Below, one piece after another: positions 47,082-56,618 of a stretch of DNA of 64,000 bases. Source of the stretch: Saccharomonospora marina XMU15. Lineage in GTDB: Bacteria; Actinomycetota; Actinomycetes; Mycobacteriales; Pseudonocardiaceae. The translations under genes and the position numbers were made by a program. The stretch lies in the NCBI RefSeq assembly GCF_000244955.1, contig NZ_CM001439.1:2012628-2076627 (forward strand), read 5' to 3'. The notes beneath the pieces were generated by a model that was given only the letters and a program-made list of their open reading frames with translations, had not been told where the DNA came from and did no database searches. Position 1 is the stretch's first letter, and each line of letters opens with the position of its first letter.

Positions 47082-48226
47082 GCCGCGGGATCATCACAGT
47101 CGCCGCCGCGCTCGCCGGGTGCGGGCTGCTGCTGGCCGGCTGTAGCTATGCGGGACCGGCAAGCCTGCCGCTGCCCGCGGGAGCCTCCGTAGGAGCGGAT
47201 CCCTATCGCGTGACGGTGGTGTTCGACGATGTCGGCAACCTCGCGCCGAAGGGCTCGTGCCGGACCAACGACGTCCCGGTCGGGCTGGTGGAGTCGATAG
47301 AACTCGGCGACGATCTGCGCCCTCGGGTCGTGTGCCTGCTGGACTCCTCGGTCACGCTGCCTGCCAACACCGTCGCCCGGCTGTCCGAGACCGGCCTGCT
47401 CGGTGAACGCTTCGTCGCGCTCGGCCCGCCGCGGGGGCAGCAGTCCCGCGGCGAGCTGAAACCAGGTGCCGTGATCGACAGCGGTGACAACCAGGCCGAC
47501 GCAGGCGTCGAGCAGGTGCTGGGTGCGCTTTCGGCCGTGCTCAACGGCGCAAGCATCGAGCGCATCCAGACGATCAACGAGGAGCTGAACACGGCGCTGT
47601 CCGGCCGGGAACCGCGGGTGCGCGGCCTGCTGGAGGAACTGGCTTCGGTCACCACGACGCTGAACCGGCACCGGGGCGACATCACCAGGGCACTGGACTC
47701 GCTCGACCGGCTGAGCGGGACGCTGGCCGAACGCCACGAGGCCGTCGGGTCGGCCATCGACGCCGTACCGGAGGGACTGCGGGTGCTCAACCGGCAGCAG
47801 GACCAACTCCTCCGGCTGCTTCGCCGCACCGCACACCTGTCCGAGGTGGCGACACCGCTCATCGAGCGAAGCAGGCGCGACACCGTAGGCACCCTGGAAC
47901 TGCTGCGCCCGGTGCTGAGCGAGCTGTCGAAGGCGGGCGGGCAGCTCACCGACGCGCTGCGTTTCCTTTCCACCTTCCCGTTCCCGGAGAACGCGGTTCG
48001 CGCCATGAAGGGTGACTACTTCGGCCTGTACCTCACGGTGAACGTGAACATGGACTCCCTCAGCCACTTGCTCGGCGGAACCGGACAGTCCGGTTCCGAA
48101 CCGCCAGCCGGAGGGCAACGCTCCGCGCCCACACCGCGGCAGCCGCCACTGGTCGAGCTTCCCGAACTCCCGCCCGCACCGCAGACGCCGCCGGACCTCG
48201 GCGACCTGCTACCTGGGGGGCGCTGA
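47078..48226 (+). CDS. mceE: Mce family lipoprotein, fifth (MceE-like)
   Basis: The 382-residue protein begins with a lipoprotein signal ending in the lipobox L-A-G-C22, so it is probably lipidated and anchored outside. This is the usual state of the MceE member. The MCE domain spans about 45-120 (LVESIELGDDLRP), and helices follow with HRGDITRALDSLDRLSGTL. It has a Pro-rich C-terminal tail. It overlaps mceD by 4 bases and mceF by 1. Confidence 0.94.
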   Translation: MSRGIITVAAALAGCGLLLAGCSYAGPASLPLPAGASVGADPYRVTVVFDDVGNLAPKGSCRTNDVPVGLVESIELGDDLRPRVVCLLDSSVTLPANTVARLSETGLLGERFVALGPPRGQQSRGELKPGAVIDSGDNQADAGVEQVLGALSAVLNGASIERIQTINEELNTALSGREPRVRGLLEELASVTTTLNRHRGDITRALDSLDRLSGTLAERHEAVGSAIDAVPEGLRVLNRQQDQLLRLLRRTAHLSEVATPLIERSRRDTVGTLELLRPVLSELSKAGGQLTDALRFLSTFPFPENAVRAMKGDYFGLYLTVNVNMDSLSHLLGGTGQSGSEPPAGGQRSAPTPRQPPLVELPELPPAPQTPPDLGDLLPGGR

Positions 48227-49632
48227 TGCTGCGCGGGTCGGAACGCATCCAGCTACTCGTGTTCGCGGTCATCGCCGCGGTCACCCTGACCTACGGGCTC
48301 GTCAGGTTCGCCGGAATCGAGGACGCGGTCTCACCGCCGTACACGGTCACGGCGGAGTTCGCCTCGTCGGGAGGGATCTACCCACGTGCGCAGGTCACCC
48401 AGCTCGGGGTGCGGGTAGGAACCGTTACCGCGTTGCGTCCGAGGCCGGACGGCTCCGTGCTGGTCGACCTCGAGATCGACAACGGTGTGGAGATCCCTTC
48501 GGAGTTGGCCGCCTCGATCGCCAGCACCTCCGCGGTAGGGGAACTCAGGGTCGAGCTGACACCGCTTCGGCAGCAGGCGCCCCCGCTGCGTGACGGCAGC
48601 CGGATCGACCGATCGAGAACCTCGGTGCCGCTGCCGGTGGAGGATCTGCTTTCCGATCTGAACTCACTGGCCGCATCGTTGCCCGAGGACGACCTGGCCG
48701 TCACCCTGACCGAGGCCGGGCGAGCCTTCAGCGGGTCGGGGCCGCGGTTGCGCCGGTTGCTTGAGCGCAGCAACGAGCTGACGGCGACAAGCCTGCGTAA
48801 CCTCGACGACGTCATCGACCTCATCGGTACCGGCTCGCGGGTGCTCGACACACAACTGGAGCACGCCAACGACACCGAAACGATCGCGACCGAACTCGCC
48901 GGACTCAGCGACGAGATGCGCGCGCTGAACTCCGACGTCGCCACCGTGTTCACCGAGGGGCTGCGCGCGGGGGAACAGGTAAGCGGGCTGCTGCGCGACA
49001 CCCGGCACACTCTCCCGCTGCTGCTGCGCAACCTGCTCACGGTCACCGACGTGACCGTTCCCCGGTTGCCCGGTGTGCGCAAGAGCCTCGCGATCCTGCC
49101 GAGGGCGATCGAGGGAGGTCTGTCGGCGGTTCGCCCGTGCGACAAGTACGACATGGAGACCGGCGAGCCGATCCTGTCCACTTGCGACATCGATCCGCGC
49201 ACCGGTGAGTTCATCTGGTCGGGAAGGCTCGCCGCGCAGCTCGACCTGCCCAACATGCCGGGGCAGGTGTGTGTCAGCGGCTACGAGGGCACGAAGAAGT
49301 ACCTGCCCAGCGGGCTTCCCGCGGACGGGCAGGGGCCACCGCAGCCGCCGAACTCGCCTCCCAACCTGGAGGCACACTGCGCCGCGCCGCCGACCGACCC
49401 GCGTACGCCCAACGTGCGGGGCTCGCAGAACGCGCAGCGACCAGGCGAAGAGTCCACTGTGGCGACGGGCGGCCGTGGCTCGGCGGGTTCGACGTCGCGG
49501 CCCGTCGGACTTGTCGTCGACGAAAGTGGCGCGCCGCGCAAGGTGCTGGAACCCATCGGTCCGAAGCCGCCCGCAGGGGCTGACCCGCTCGCGTGGCTGC
49601 TGGTTCGATCCGTCGAGGAGGAGGTTCGGTGA
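48226..49632 (+). CDS. mceF: Mce family protein, sixth (MceF-like)
   Basis: The protein has 468 residues: a membrane helix (9-27), MCE domain (about 37-115) with YPRAQVTQLGVRVGTVTALRP, and long helices to about 285. A larger C-terminal domain with cysteines (VRPCDKYD, LSTCDIDP, QVCVSGYEG, EAHCAAPP) follows, ending in a disordered Gly/Pro tail. MceF-type proteins are typically the longest in the locus. Its end overlaps the first Mce-associated gene (GTGA). Confidence 0.93.
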   Translation: MLRGSERIQLLVFAVIAAVTLTYGLVRFAGIEDAVSPPYTVTAEFASSGGIYPRAQVTQLGVRVGTVTALRPRPDGSVLVDLEIDNGVEIPSELAASIASTSAVGELRVELTPLRQQAPPLRDGSRIDRSRTSVPLPVEDLLSDLNSLAASLPEDDLAVTLTEAGRAFSGSGPRLRRLLERSNELTATSLRNLDDVIDLIGTGSRVLDTQLEHANDTETIATELAGLSDEMRALNSDVATVFTEGLRAGEQVSGLLRDTRHTLPLLLRNLLTVTDVTVPRLPGVRKSLAILPRAIEGGLSAVRPCDKYDMETGEPILSTCDIDPRTGEFIWSGRLAAQLDLPNMPGQVCVSGYEGTKKYLPSGLPADGQGPPQPPNSPPNLEAHCAAPPTDPRTPNVRGSQNAQRPGEESTVATGGRGSAGSTSRPVGLVVDESGAPRKVLEPIGPKPPAGADPLAWLLVRSVEEEVR

Positions 49633-50144
49633 GGATTGCGGTGATCAGCCCGAGGCGATGGCGTTCGGCCACGCTGGTGCCGTGGACGCTCGCGGTGGTC
49701 GCAGCCGGTCTGCTCGCCACGTCGGGCGCGATGTGGTGGGGACAGCAGCAGGACATCGACCCCTCGGCGGTGGCCGTGGCACGAAGGCAGGCGATCAACT
49801 TCTTCACCATCGACTACCGCGATCTCGACGCGAGCACCGACCGGGTGCTTTCGCTTTCCACCGGAAAGTTCAAGGAGGATTACGCAAGGCAACGCGATCG
49901 GATCGCCAACAGCGCGACCGAACGCGAGTTGGTCGTCTCCGCCGTGGTCGCCGACAAGGCGACCGCGCTCGAGTACCAGAGCGAAAGCCGCGCTCAGGTG
50001 CTCGTCGGCGTCGACGCGAAGTCCCGAACCGGCGGCGGTGCTCAGGACAAGGCCGAGCAGCTCAACCGCTACCGGGTCCGGGTGCTGCTGGAGAAAGTGG
50101 ACGGTCAGTGGCTGACCTCGGAGATCACCAAGGTGGGGTGGTGA
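49629..50144 (+). CDS. Mce-associated membrane protein 1
   Basis: The 171-residue protein has one N-terminal membrane helix (residues 16-36) and a small extracytoplasmic NTF2-like domain with AVARRQAINFFTIDY and VRVLLEKVDGQWLTSEI. This is the usual plan of Mce-associated (Mas) proteins encoded after mceF, which stabilise Mce complexes in mycobacteria. The GTG at 49629 overlaps the mceF stop and follows GAGGAGGAGG. Confidence 0.85.
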   Translation: MRIAVISPRRWRSATLVPWTLAVVAAGLLATSGAMWWGQQQDIDPSAVAVARRQAINFFTIDYRDLDASTDRVLSLSTGKFKEDYARQRDRIANSATERELVVSAVVADKATALEYQSESRAQVLVGVDAKSRTGGGAQDKAEQLNRYRVRVLLEKVDGQWLTSEITKVGW

Positions 50145-50146
50145 CC

Positions 50147-50824
50147 ATGTCGCAGCGAGTGGCCGGCCGCAAGCCGTCGCCGGTGCCGCGTGAGCGGGAC
50201 GAGGACTTGACCGAGGATCAGGACACCGCCACGACCGAGACGGCTGGCGCGCCGCAGCGCCGCCGCGAAGCCACCTGGTCGGCCCGCCGCAGGCTGGTGA
50301 CTGTGCTGCTGGCTGTGCTGACCTGCGTGGCCGGTGCCGGCACCTGGTACCTGGCGACGCAGCACCGGCCCGCAGACGTGCGGCCCGACGCGGCGCGGCA
50401 GGGCGGCTACCGGGCCGGGACCATTCCGTCACAGCCGGGGCAGGCGGCCGTACACAGTGCCGTGCGGCGGCTGCCGGAGGTGCTCTCCTCCGACTTCCGC
50501 AGGCTGGACGAGAACCTCCGCAGGGCCAGGACCCACCTCACACCCCGGTTCCGGCGAATCTACACCGAGACGTTCAACTCGGTGGTGCGCCCTGCCGCGC
50601 AGCAGCACAAGTCGGTGATCAGGACGGTGATCAGCGGTGCCGGGCTGGTTCGGCTCTCCGAGGACGGCGGTGCCCGCGCGGTGCTCGTGGTGTTCGTCGA
50701 GCAGCTTTCGGCGGCAGGCTCGGGAGAGTCGGCAGGTGAGCCGAGAGTCAGCCAGGAACGCGTGAACGTGACCATGGCCAATGTGGATGGACAGTGGCTG
50801 GTGGACGACGTTGTGCCGTTCTGA
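50147..50824 (+). CDS. Mce-associated membrane protein 2
   Basis: The protein has 225 residues: a charged, disordered cytoplasmic start (1-45), one membrane helix (50-70) and an NTF2-like outer domain with VHSAVRRLPEVLSSDF and NVTMANVDGQWLVDDVVPF. It is the second Mas protein of the locus and the last gene of the operon. A GTG at 50141 overlapping the previous stop is an alternative start. Confidence 0.85.
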   Translation: MSQRVAGRKPSPVPRERDEDLTEDQDTATTETAGAPQRRREATWSARRRLVTVLLAVLTCVAGAGTWYLATQHRPADVRPDAARQGGYRAGTIPSQPGQAAVHSAVRRLPEVLSSDFRRLDENLRRARTHLTPRFRRIYTETFNSVVRPAAQQHKSVIRTVISGAGLVRLSEDGGARAVLVVFVEQLSAAGSGESAGEPRVSQERVNVTMANVDGQWLVDDVVPF

Positions 50825-50965
50825 GTACCCGACGACGCTACCGCAGCGACCGGTGGCCAGATTCACTCGCGCGGGACCGGGGCGCGGCCGCTGACGCCTG
50901 CCGGACGGTGGCCGCGGCGGTACGGTCGAGACCTGGTTCGGGTTCGATCGGCTTCGGAGGTCGTG

Positions 50966-51790
50966 GTGGACAGGGACGTCGCGGTCATCATCGGCGTAGG
51001 CGGGATAGGTCTGGCCATAGCCCGGCGCGTCGGTAGTGGAAGGACCGTGCTGCTCGCCGACTTCAACGAGCAGACGCTGCGACAGGCCGCGGAGCAACTG
51101 CGCGGCGAGGGCCACGACGTGCGGGAGCGAACCGTCGACGTGTCCGACGCGGCGTCGGTGACCTCACTGGCCGACGACGCCGCCGAACTGGGCACGGTCA
51201 CGCACCTCGCGCACACCGCCGGCCTTTCACCCGTGCAGGCCACGGTGCCCGCCATCCTGCGGGTAGACCTGCTGGGCGTGGCGCTGGTGCTGGACGAGTT
51301 CGCGCCCGTCGTCGCGCCGGGCGGCGCGGCCGTGATCATCGCCAGCATGGCGGCGCACCTGATGGGGGCACTGCCGCCGGAGCAGGAGGCGGCCCTGGCG
51401 ACGACGCCTTCGGAGCGGCTGCTGGAGTTGCCGTTCCTGGCCTCCGACCGGCTGACCGACCCCGGCGCCGCCTACGGCATCGCCAAGCGGGCCAACGTCC
51501 TGCGGGTCCGTGCCGCGGCCAACGCGTGGGGCCTGCGGCATGCCCGGATCAACTCCATCAGCCCCGGTGTCGTGTCCACCCCGATGGGCAGGCAGGAACT
51601 CGCGGGCGAGTCCGGCGCGGTGATACGAGGGATGATCGAGAACTCCGCGACCAACCGCGTCGGCACGCCCGACGACATCGCAGACGCGGCGGAGTTCCTG
51701 CTCGGCCAGCGAGCCACGTTCATCACCGGCGCCGACCTGCTGGTGGACGGTGGGGTCGTCGCTTCGATCCTGCGCGGACCTCACGGCTAG
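50966..51790 (+). CDS. short-chain dehydrogenase next to the mce operon
   Basis: This is an SDR of 274 residues with the cofactor loop GVGGIGLAIARRV at the very N-terminus, shorter than the usual TGxxxGIG. Y-G-I-A-K holds the catalytic tyrosine and lysine (near 172-176). ISPGVVSTPMG and a C-terminal TFITGADLLVDGG complete the core. Its position between the Mce operon and a convergent cholesterol oxidase suggests a steroid or lipid alcohol substrate, but the family is too broad to be sure. GTG 50966 (or 50963) follows CGGAGG. Confidence 0.87.
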   Translation: MDRDVAVIIGVGGIGLAIARRVGSGRTVLLADFNEQTLRQAAEQLRGEGHDVRERTVDVSDAASVTSLADDAAELGTVTHLAHTAGLSPVQATVPAILRVDLLGVALVLDEFAPVVAPGGAAVIIASMAAHLMGALPPEQEAALATTPSERLLELPFLASDRLTDPGAAYGIAKRANVLRVRAAANAWGLRHARINSISPGVVSTPMGRQELAGESGAVIRGMIENSATNRVGTPDDIADAAEFLLGQRATFITGADLLVDGGVVASILRGPHG

Positions 51791-51812
51791 CGGCGCGCGG
51801 GTACGTCCACCG

Positions 51813-53387
51813 TCAAAACACCACACCCGCGTCCTCGGCGAGCAGTTCGTCGGTCGCCCGCTCGGCCACGGCCGCGATCGTCATCGACGGGTTGCAGGCG
51901 GCGGCGTTGCCCGGCAGCAACGCGCCGTCGAGCACGTAGAGGCCGCGGTGCCCGAGCACCCGGCCCGCGAGGTCACACACCGTGCCCATCGAGGCGCCGC
52001 CGAGCGGATGCCAGGTGGAGGGGTACACCGCGGTGGTGTCGAGCAGCGTGGACCCCGGGCCGACGATGTCGCAGGCCCGTTGCTGAATGCGCTGGTACAG
52101 CACGCCGTCGCCGTCGAAGGGCCATCGCAGCACGGCGTCGTCACGCGTCGAGTCGTACACGAAGTGGCCTCGGCCCTCGCTGACGCCGTAGCCGACCAGC
52201 ATCGTGGAGCGGAGGTCGGGAAGCGGCGGGATCGAGGCCTGGATGATCGTGTTGGCCGTGCCGGGGTCGTCCCATTCCTTGCTGCAGTACACCACCGGCC
52301 CGCCCTGGGGCGCTCCGAAGTCGTCGGCCAGGTTCGTCCAGAAGTAGATGCGGTCGCCGTTGGATCCCCAGTTGGTGCCCAGTCCGTCGGGTAGGTCGGG
52401 GATCGCGCCCTTGGCTCCGGCGCGCATCAGCAGTTTGGTGGTGTTGGCGGTGCCCGCCGCCATGACGAGCGCCTTCGCGGTGATGATCTTCTTTTCCAGC
52501 ACGGTCCCGTCGGTGCTGATGCGGTCGACGAACACCTGCCAGCGACCGTCGGCGGCCATCGCCACGTCGGTCACGTTGTGCAGGATCGCCACTCGCGCGA
52601 GGCCGGTTGCCTCGGCCGCTGCCACATAGGTGACGTCGACCGAGTGCTTGCCGCCGTTGTTCACCCCGAAGGCACAATCCCCGTTGGTGTATGAGGGCTT
52701 CATGTCGCCCGCCAACTCGCGCAGCGCGTAGGTCCAGTCGATCGGCATCGGGACCTTCTCCAGCGCGTAGCCCGCTCGTTCGACGTTGCGGGCGAAGATG
52801 CGCGAAGGCAGGTAGGTCTTGCTGTTGACCAACTCCTCCGGCGCGGTCTCCAACCGCAGCATCCGCGCGACCCTTGGGTAGTACACGCTGTCCATGCGCG
52901 AGTAGTCGAGTCGCTCGGGCAGGTTGGCGTTGAACACCTCCTCGCTGGGTTGCAGGGTCATGCCCTGGTACACCAGCGAGCCGCCGCCAACGCCCGCGGC
53001 GCACATGATGTCCATACCGTGACCGGGAACGCGCTCGAGTAACCCGGTGTAGCGCTCGAAGGGCGGCACGGAGATCCCGAACAGCGAAGGGCCCGACCCC
53101 AGCCAGAACATCCGCTTGTCAGGAGACGTCGTCACGCGAGGGAAGGTCTCGGCGTCGGGCCCGGTGGGCCACCGGATGCCGCGTTCGAGGATCAGCGAGG
53201 CAACCCCTGCCTGCGCGAACCGCAGTGCCGTGACGCCGCCCCCGAATCCGGAGCCGACGATGACCACGCGGTGTTCCTCGCGCGTCACCGGAACGCGGGT
53301 CGAGGCCGAGGCCGACATCGGCATCGCGGCCAGCCCGGCGGTCGCGGCGGCACCGGAGAGCAGGCGGCGGCGGCTGAATGCGGACAT
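51813..53387 (-). CDS. choA: secreted cholesterol oxidase (GMC family)
   Basis: The 524-residue enzyme oxidises the 3-beta-hydroxyl of cholesterol and isomerises the product to the 4-en-3-one. A Tat-type signal is visible (SRRRLLSGAAATAGLAAM). The FAD motif VVIVGSGFGGGVTALRFAQAG is near residue 41, GVGGGSLVYQGM near 130, the catalytic histidine in HPLGGASMG (near 465) and the conserved asparagine in NPSMTIAAVAER (near 505). There is no covalent-FAD (VAO-type) domain, so it is the non-covalent type I enzyme. GTAGGAGCACG precedes the ATG. Confidence 0.93.
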   Translation of the reverse strand: MSAFSRRRLLSGAAATAGLAAMPMSASASTRVPVTREEHRVVIVGSGFGGGVTALRFAQAGVASLILERGIRWPTGPDAETFPRVTTSPDKRMFWLGSGPSLFGISVPPFERYTGLLERVPGHGMDIMCAAGVGGGSLVYQGMTLQPSEEVFNANLPERLDYSRMDSVYYPRVARMLRLETAPEELVNSKTYLPSRIFARNVERAGYALEKVPMPIDWTYALRELAGDMKPSYTNGDCAFGVNNGGKHSVDVTYVAAAEATGLARVAILHNVTDVAMAADGRWQVFVDRISTDGTVLEKKIITAKALVMAAGTANTTKLLMRAGAKGAIPDLPDGLGTNWGSNGDRIYFWTNLADDFGAPQGGPVVYCSKEWDDPGTANTIIQASIPPLPDLRSTMLVGYGVSEGRGHFVYDSTRDDAVLRWPFDGDGVLYQRIQQRACDIVGPGSTLLDTTAVYPSTWHPLGGASMGTVCDLAGRVLGHRGLYVLDGALLPGNAAACNPSMTIAAVAERATDELLAEDAGVVF

Positions 53388-53433
53388 CGTGCTCCTACGT
53401 GATCTTGAGGCAGTGCCGAGCTAACATAGACAG

Positions 53434-53445
53434 CTGACCAGTCAG
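53434..53445. promoter_or_regulatory. dyad upstream of cholesterol oxidase
   Basis: CTGAC-CA-GTCAG is a perfect short dyad 47 bases before the choA start. It does not match the KstR pattern (TnnAACnnGTTnnA), so it may belong to a different TetR-type regulator. Confidence 0.4.
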
Positions 53446-53489
53446 TCGTCAACAGTCTGTGGTGCTGCCCGCTCCACCGATCCAGCTGC

Positions 53490-53894
53490 TCAGCGGCGGC
53501 CTCCGCCCGCAAGCTGCAACCCGAGGGCCGCCAGTCCGGCGAGCGTGCCCAGCAGCGCCGAACGCGCGATCTCGAACAGGGCCACCACGGCCGCCGTGCC
53601 ACCGTCGACGGCGCCGGGGTGCGATCCGAGCGTCAACGACTGCGCGACGAGCACGACCCCGTGAACCGTGCCCGCCACAGCAAGCGTGAGCACCGGTCGG
53701 GGAGTTCGACTGAACCCGACGCACCCGATCCAGGCAACAGCGGTGGCGCAAGCCAGCAGCGCCACCGTCACGGGCGTACCCAGCGTCTGGAACACCCCGG
53801 TGAGCGCCGCGAGCGGCCAGAGCAGGCCGAGCGCCCCCAGCCCGATCCCGAGCGGCCAGTTCGGCGCTTGCCGACTGGGTGATTTCGCCGTCAT
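53490..53894 (-). CDS. small four-helix membrane protein, unknown
   Basis: The 134-residue protein has a short polar start and four hydrophobic segments: GIGLGALGLLWPLAALTGVF, TVALLACATAVAWIGCVGF, VLTLAVAGTVHGVVLVAQ and LFEIARSALLGTLAGLAALG. It has no recognised domain. The gene lies alone between choA and a histidine kinase. The ATG is at 53894 with no strong ribosome site. Confidence 0.65.
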   Translation of the reverse strand: MTAKSPSRQAPNWPLGIGLGALGLLWPLAALTGVFQTLGTPVTVALLACATAVAWIGCVGFSRTPRPVLTLAVAGTVHGVVLVAQSLTLGSHPGAVDGGTAAVVALFEIARSALLGTLAGLAALGLQLAGGGRR

Positions 53895-54045
53895 GACAGC
53901 ACGCTATGGGCGGTGACGTGCGAGGACATCCCAACCGGGTCGACCGGTGATGTCGACTCCTGACGGGCCCGGTGTCGCCGGGAAGCGAGCCAGGGCGATG
54001 ACATGGAACGGCTGCGGCCGTCCGCGCGAGCCCTAGGCTGGCACC

Positions 54046-55218
54046 ATGCCACGCGCGAAGCCCGCCTCGCCCGACGGCGTCGACCCGCGGGTGGTCGACG
54101 CCGTGCTGGCGGTGGCGATGGCGCTCGCGGTGGCCGTCGTCATCGCCGCCGATCTGGAACGTACCGGCCGTGCCGTACCGGCGGCCTACCTGTTCGCCGC
54201 CGGATTCGGCGTGCTCGTCCTTGCCAGGCGTCGTGCCCCGAGGGTGGTGCTGTGGCTGACGGTGCTCGGCATCTTCGCCTACTACACCTTCGGCTTCCCG
54301 CCCATCGGGATCGCTTTACCCGCCATCGCGGCCCTCTACTCCGCCGCTGAGAGGAGCCACCTCCGATCGGCCGCGATCGCGGGCGTGGTGCTCACCGCGG
54401 TCGCGGCCTACGCCCGCATCGAGGAGGGGCTGCCCACCGCGTACGTCGCCAGCTACGAGTTCCTGACCAACGTCGCGCTCGTCGCCGCGGCGATCGCCTT
54501 CGGCTACAGCGTGCACCTGCGTCGCGAAGCGCGGTCCCAGCAGGAGCGGCTGAACGCGCTGACCGTGCTCGAGCAGGAACTGGCGGCCGAGAACAGGGTG
54601 AACACCGAGCGGATGCGGATCGCAAGGGACATGCACGACGTGGTCGGACACGGGATGTCGGTGATCGTGCTGCACGGCAACGTCGCGGCCGAGGCCATCG
54701 GCCACGACGAGGCCGCGGCGGCACGCGCCGTGCAGCGCATCCGCGATGCGGCCGCCACCACCATGCGTGACCTGCGTGCCACCGTGAAGCTGCTGCGGAC
54801 GCCCGGCGCAGGCGCGGACGAACGGGAGGCCGTTGGCCTTTCCGCGCTGCCGAACCTCTGCCGCGTGGCCCGCGACGCGGGCGTCGTCGCGGAGCTGCGG
54901 ATGGACGCCGACCCGGAGCGGGTCGACGGTGCGGTGTCGGCCGCGGCGTACCGGGTGGTGCAGGAAGCGCTCACCAACGTGATCCGGCACGCCGACGCCG
55001 CCTGCGTGCGGGTGCGAGTACGGATGGCGGGTGACGAACTCGAGGTGGAGGTCGCCGACGACGGTCGAGGCAGCGTGGCGGCCCAGGACCGCGACGGCCA
55101 CGGGATCGCCGGGATGACCGAGCGTGTCACCTTGCTGGGTGGAACCCTGAGCGCTCGCAACGGCACAGCCGGGGGGTTCGTCGTGCGAGCGCGGATACCG
55201 GCGAGACTACGAACATGA
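54046..55218 (+). CDS. sensor histidine kinase (NarL/HisKA_3 type)
   Basis: The 390-residue kinase has four or five membrane helices in residues 15-155 with little extracytoplasmic sequence, so it probably senses within or at the membrane. A linker coiled coil leads to the phospho-acceptor histidine in ARDMHDVVGHGMS (near 200). The ATP lid follows, with N box QEALTNVIRHADA, G1 DDGRG and G2 GHGIAGM. It is partnered with the response regulator that starts inside its last codon (ATGA overlap). Confidence 0.93.
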   Translation: MPRAKPASPDGVDPRVVDAVLAVAMALAVAVVIAADLERTGRAVPAAYLFAAGFGVLVLARRRAPRVVLWLTVLGIFAYYTFGFPPIGIALPAIAALYSAAERSHLRSAAIAGVVLTAVAAYARIEEGLPTAYVASYEFLTNVALVAAAIAFGYSVHLRREARSQQERLNALTVLEQELAAENRVNTERMRIARDMHDVVGHGMSVIVLHGNVAAEAIGHDEAAAARAVQRIRDAAATTMRDLRATVKLLRTPGAGADEREAVGLSALPNLCRVARDAGVVAELRMDADPERVDGAVSAAAYRVVQEALTNVIRHADAACVRVRVRMAGDELEVEVADDGRGSVAAQDRDGHGIAGMTERVTLLGGTLSARNGTAGGFVVRARIPARLRT

Positions 55219-55880
55219 TCCGCGTCGTGCTGGTCGACGACCAGGAACTGGTCCGTGCCGGGTTGAAGCCACTCGCCGAGCGTGACGGCGACATCGCTGT
55301 CGTCGCAGAGGCGGCCACCGGCCGCTCCGGGCTGAGCAGGGTGCGCGAACTGCTCCCCGACGTCGTACTGATGGACATCCGGATGCCCGAGCTGGACGGG
55401 TTGGAGGCCACCAGGCAGATCGTGGCCGACCCCGCGCTGCGTTCGGTACGGGTCGTGGTGCTCACGACCTTCGAGGAGGACGAGCTCGTCATCGAGGCGA
55501 TCCGGAGCGGCGCGTCGGGATACCTGCTCAAGGACGTGTCACCGGACGAGCTCAGAAGGGCGGTCCGGGTGGTCGCCGAGGGCGGCTCACTGCTGTCGCC
55601 GAGCGTTACCCGGACGGTGATGCGGTCGCTGGCCGAGGCGCCACGGCCCTCGCTTTCCGCTGACCGGCTGCGTGGCCTGACCGAGCGGGAGAAGGAAGTC
55701 CTCAAACAGGTCGCCGTGGGACTGTCCAACCAGGAGATCGCCAAGGCGCTGTTCCTCTCGCCCGCGACCACCCGCACCTACGTCTCCCGGCTGCTTTCCA
55801 AGCTGAACGCGCGTGACCGCTCCCAACTCGTCGTGATCGCCTACGAGAGCGGACTGGTGAGTCCGGGCGCAGCCGGTTGA
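55215..55880 (+). CDS. NarL/LuxR-type response regulator
   Basis: The 221-residue regulator has a receiver domain with acidic pocket VLVDDQ, phospho-acceptor D54 in VLMDIRMPELDG and the conserved lysine in GYLLKDVSP. A C-terminal LuxR helix-turn-helix is present (about 155-205), with LTEREKEVLKQVAVGLSNQE and SPATTRTYVSRLLSKL. It is co-transcribed with the kinase. The target is not evident; the downstream membrane protein is a possible candidate. Confidence 0.94.
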   Translation: MIRVVLVDDQELVRAGLKPLAERDGDIAVVAEAATGRSGLSRVRELLPDVVLMDIRMPELDGLEATRQIVADPALRSVRVVVLTTFEEDELVIEAIRSGASGYLLKDVSPDELRRAVRVVAEGGSLLSPSVTRTVMRSLAEAPRPSLSADRLRGLTEREKEVLKQVAVGLSNQEIAKALFLSPATTRTYVSRLLSKLNARDRSQLVVIAYESGLVSPGAAG

Positions 55881-56027
55881 GCGGGGGACCACTCGTACGG
55901 CAACCGCGAGCCGTCGGGACTGTCGCTGTGAGTCGATCGCCGGGTCGAAACGGGGTCGCCGGAGGGCGACATCGGCGACGACTTCGGCGGGATGGCCTGC
56001 CAGCCGAGGCGGCATAGCGTTTCGGCC

Positions 56028-56603
56028 ATGCGCAGACTCGTCACCGCTCTACTGATCGGCCTGACCGTGGCCACGACCGTCTCGTTCGGAGCCGTCCTCG
56101 GTGAGACCTTCATGCTCTACCCGAACATCTTCCACGACCCGCCGCGATCGCTGGTGCTGGCACGGGAGTTCATGGTCGAGGGGAGTCCGTCGGACTTCTT
56201 TCCTCCACTGGGGTTTCTCATCATCCTGACCGGAACCGTCACGGTGCTGTCGACCTGGCGCAGCAAGGCGATCCGCTGGTACGTCCTCGGTGCGGCGCTC
56301 GCCTACCTCTGCTTCGAACTGCTGTTCTCCATGGTCTGGTTCTGGCCACGCAACGAGATCATGTTCGTGGACCCGGTCGGTACGCATTCGGCGGAGTTCC
56401 TGCGCGCCACCGCGCGTGAGTTCGTCGCGGGTCACTGGGCGCGGGTCGCGGGTGGCGCGCTCACCGCGGGACTGCTGTTCACCGCGCTGATCCGGTGGCT
56501 GTGCTCGCCCGGCCGCTCGCCCGGCCGCTCGTCCGACTCCGCCGGTGTGACCGCCGTGGAACGCGATCGGAGGACGGCGGCGGCGCGGGAGCAGGCTCCG
56601 TAA
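56028..56603 (+). CDS. DUF1772-like membrane protein
   Basis: The 191-residue protein has four membrane helices. The first runs into GETFMLYPNIFHDPP, and FFPPLGFLIILTGTVTVL and AYLCFELLFSMVWFWPRNEIMF follow. This is the DUF1772/anthrone-oxygenase-like plan, though the match is from memory. The polar tail after residue 160 is rich in Arg and Ser. It starts 147 bases after the response regulator and may be its target. Confidence 0.6.
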   Translation: MRRLVTALLIGLTVATTVSFGAVLGETFMLYPNIFHDPPRSLVLAREFMVEGSPSDFFPPLGFLIILTGTVTVLSTWRSKAIRWYVLGAALAYLCFELLFSMVWFWPRNEIMFVDPVGTHSAEFLRATAREFVAGHWARVAGGALTAGLLFTALIRWLCSPGRSPGRSSDSAGVTAVERDRRTAAAREQAP

Positions 56604-56618
56604 TGGCACGCCGTGCCG

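Noticed and set aside
46280-48118. 612-residue open frame antisense to mceD-mceE
   Set aside because: No recognisable motif; the sense frames have clear Mce domains and chained overlaps.
53387-53460. KstR binding site upstream of cholesterol oxidase
   Set aside because: The pattern TnnAACnnGTTnnA is not present; only a CTGAC-CA-GTCAG dyad is seen.
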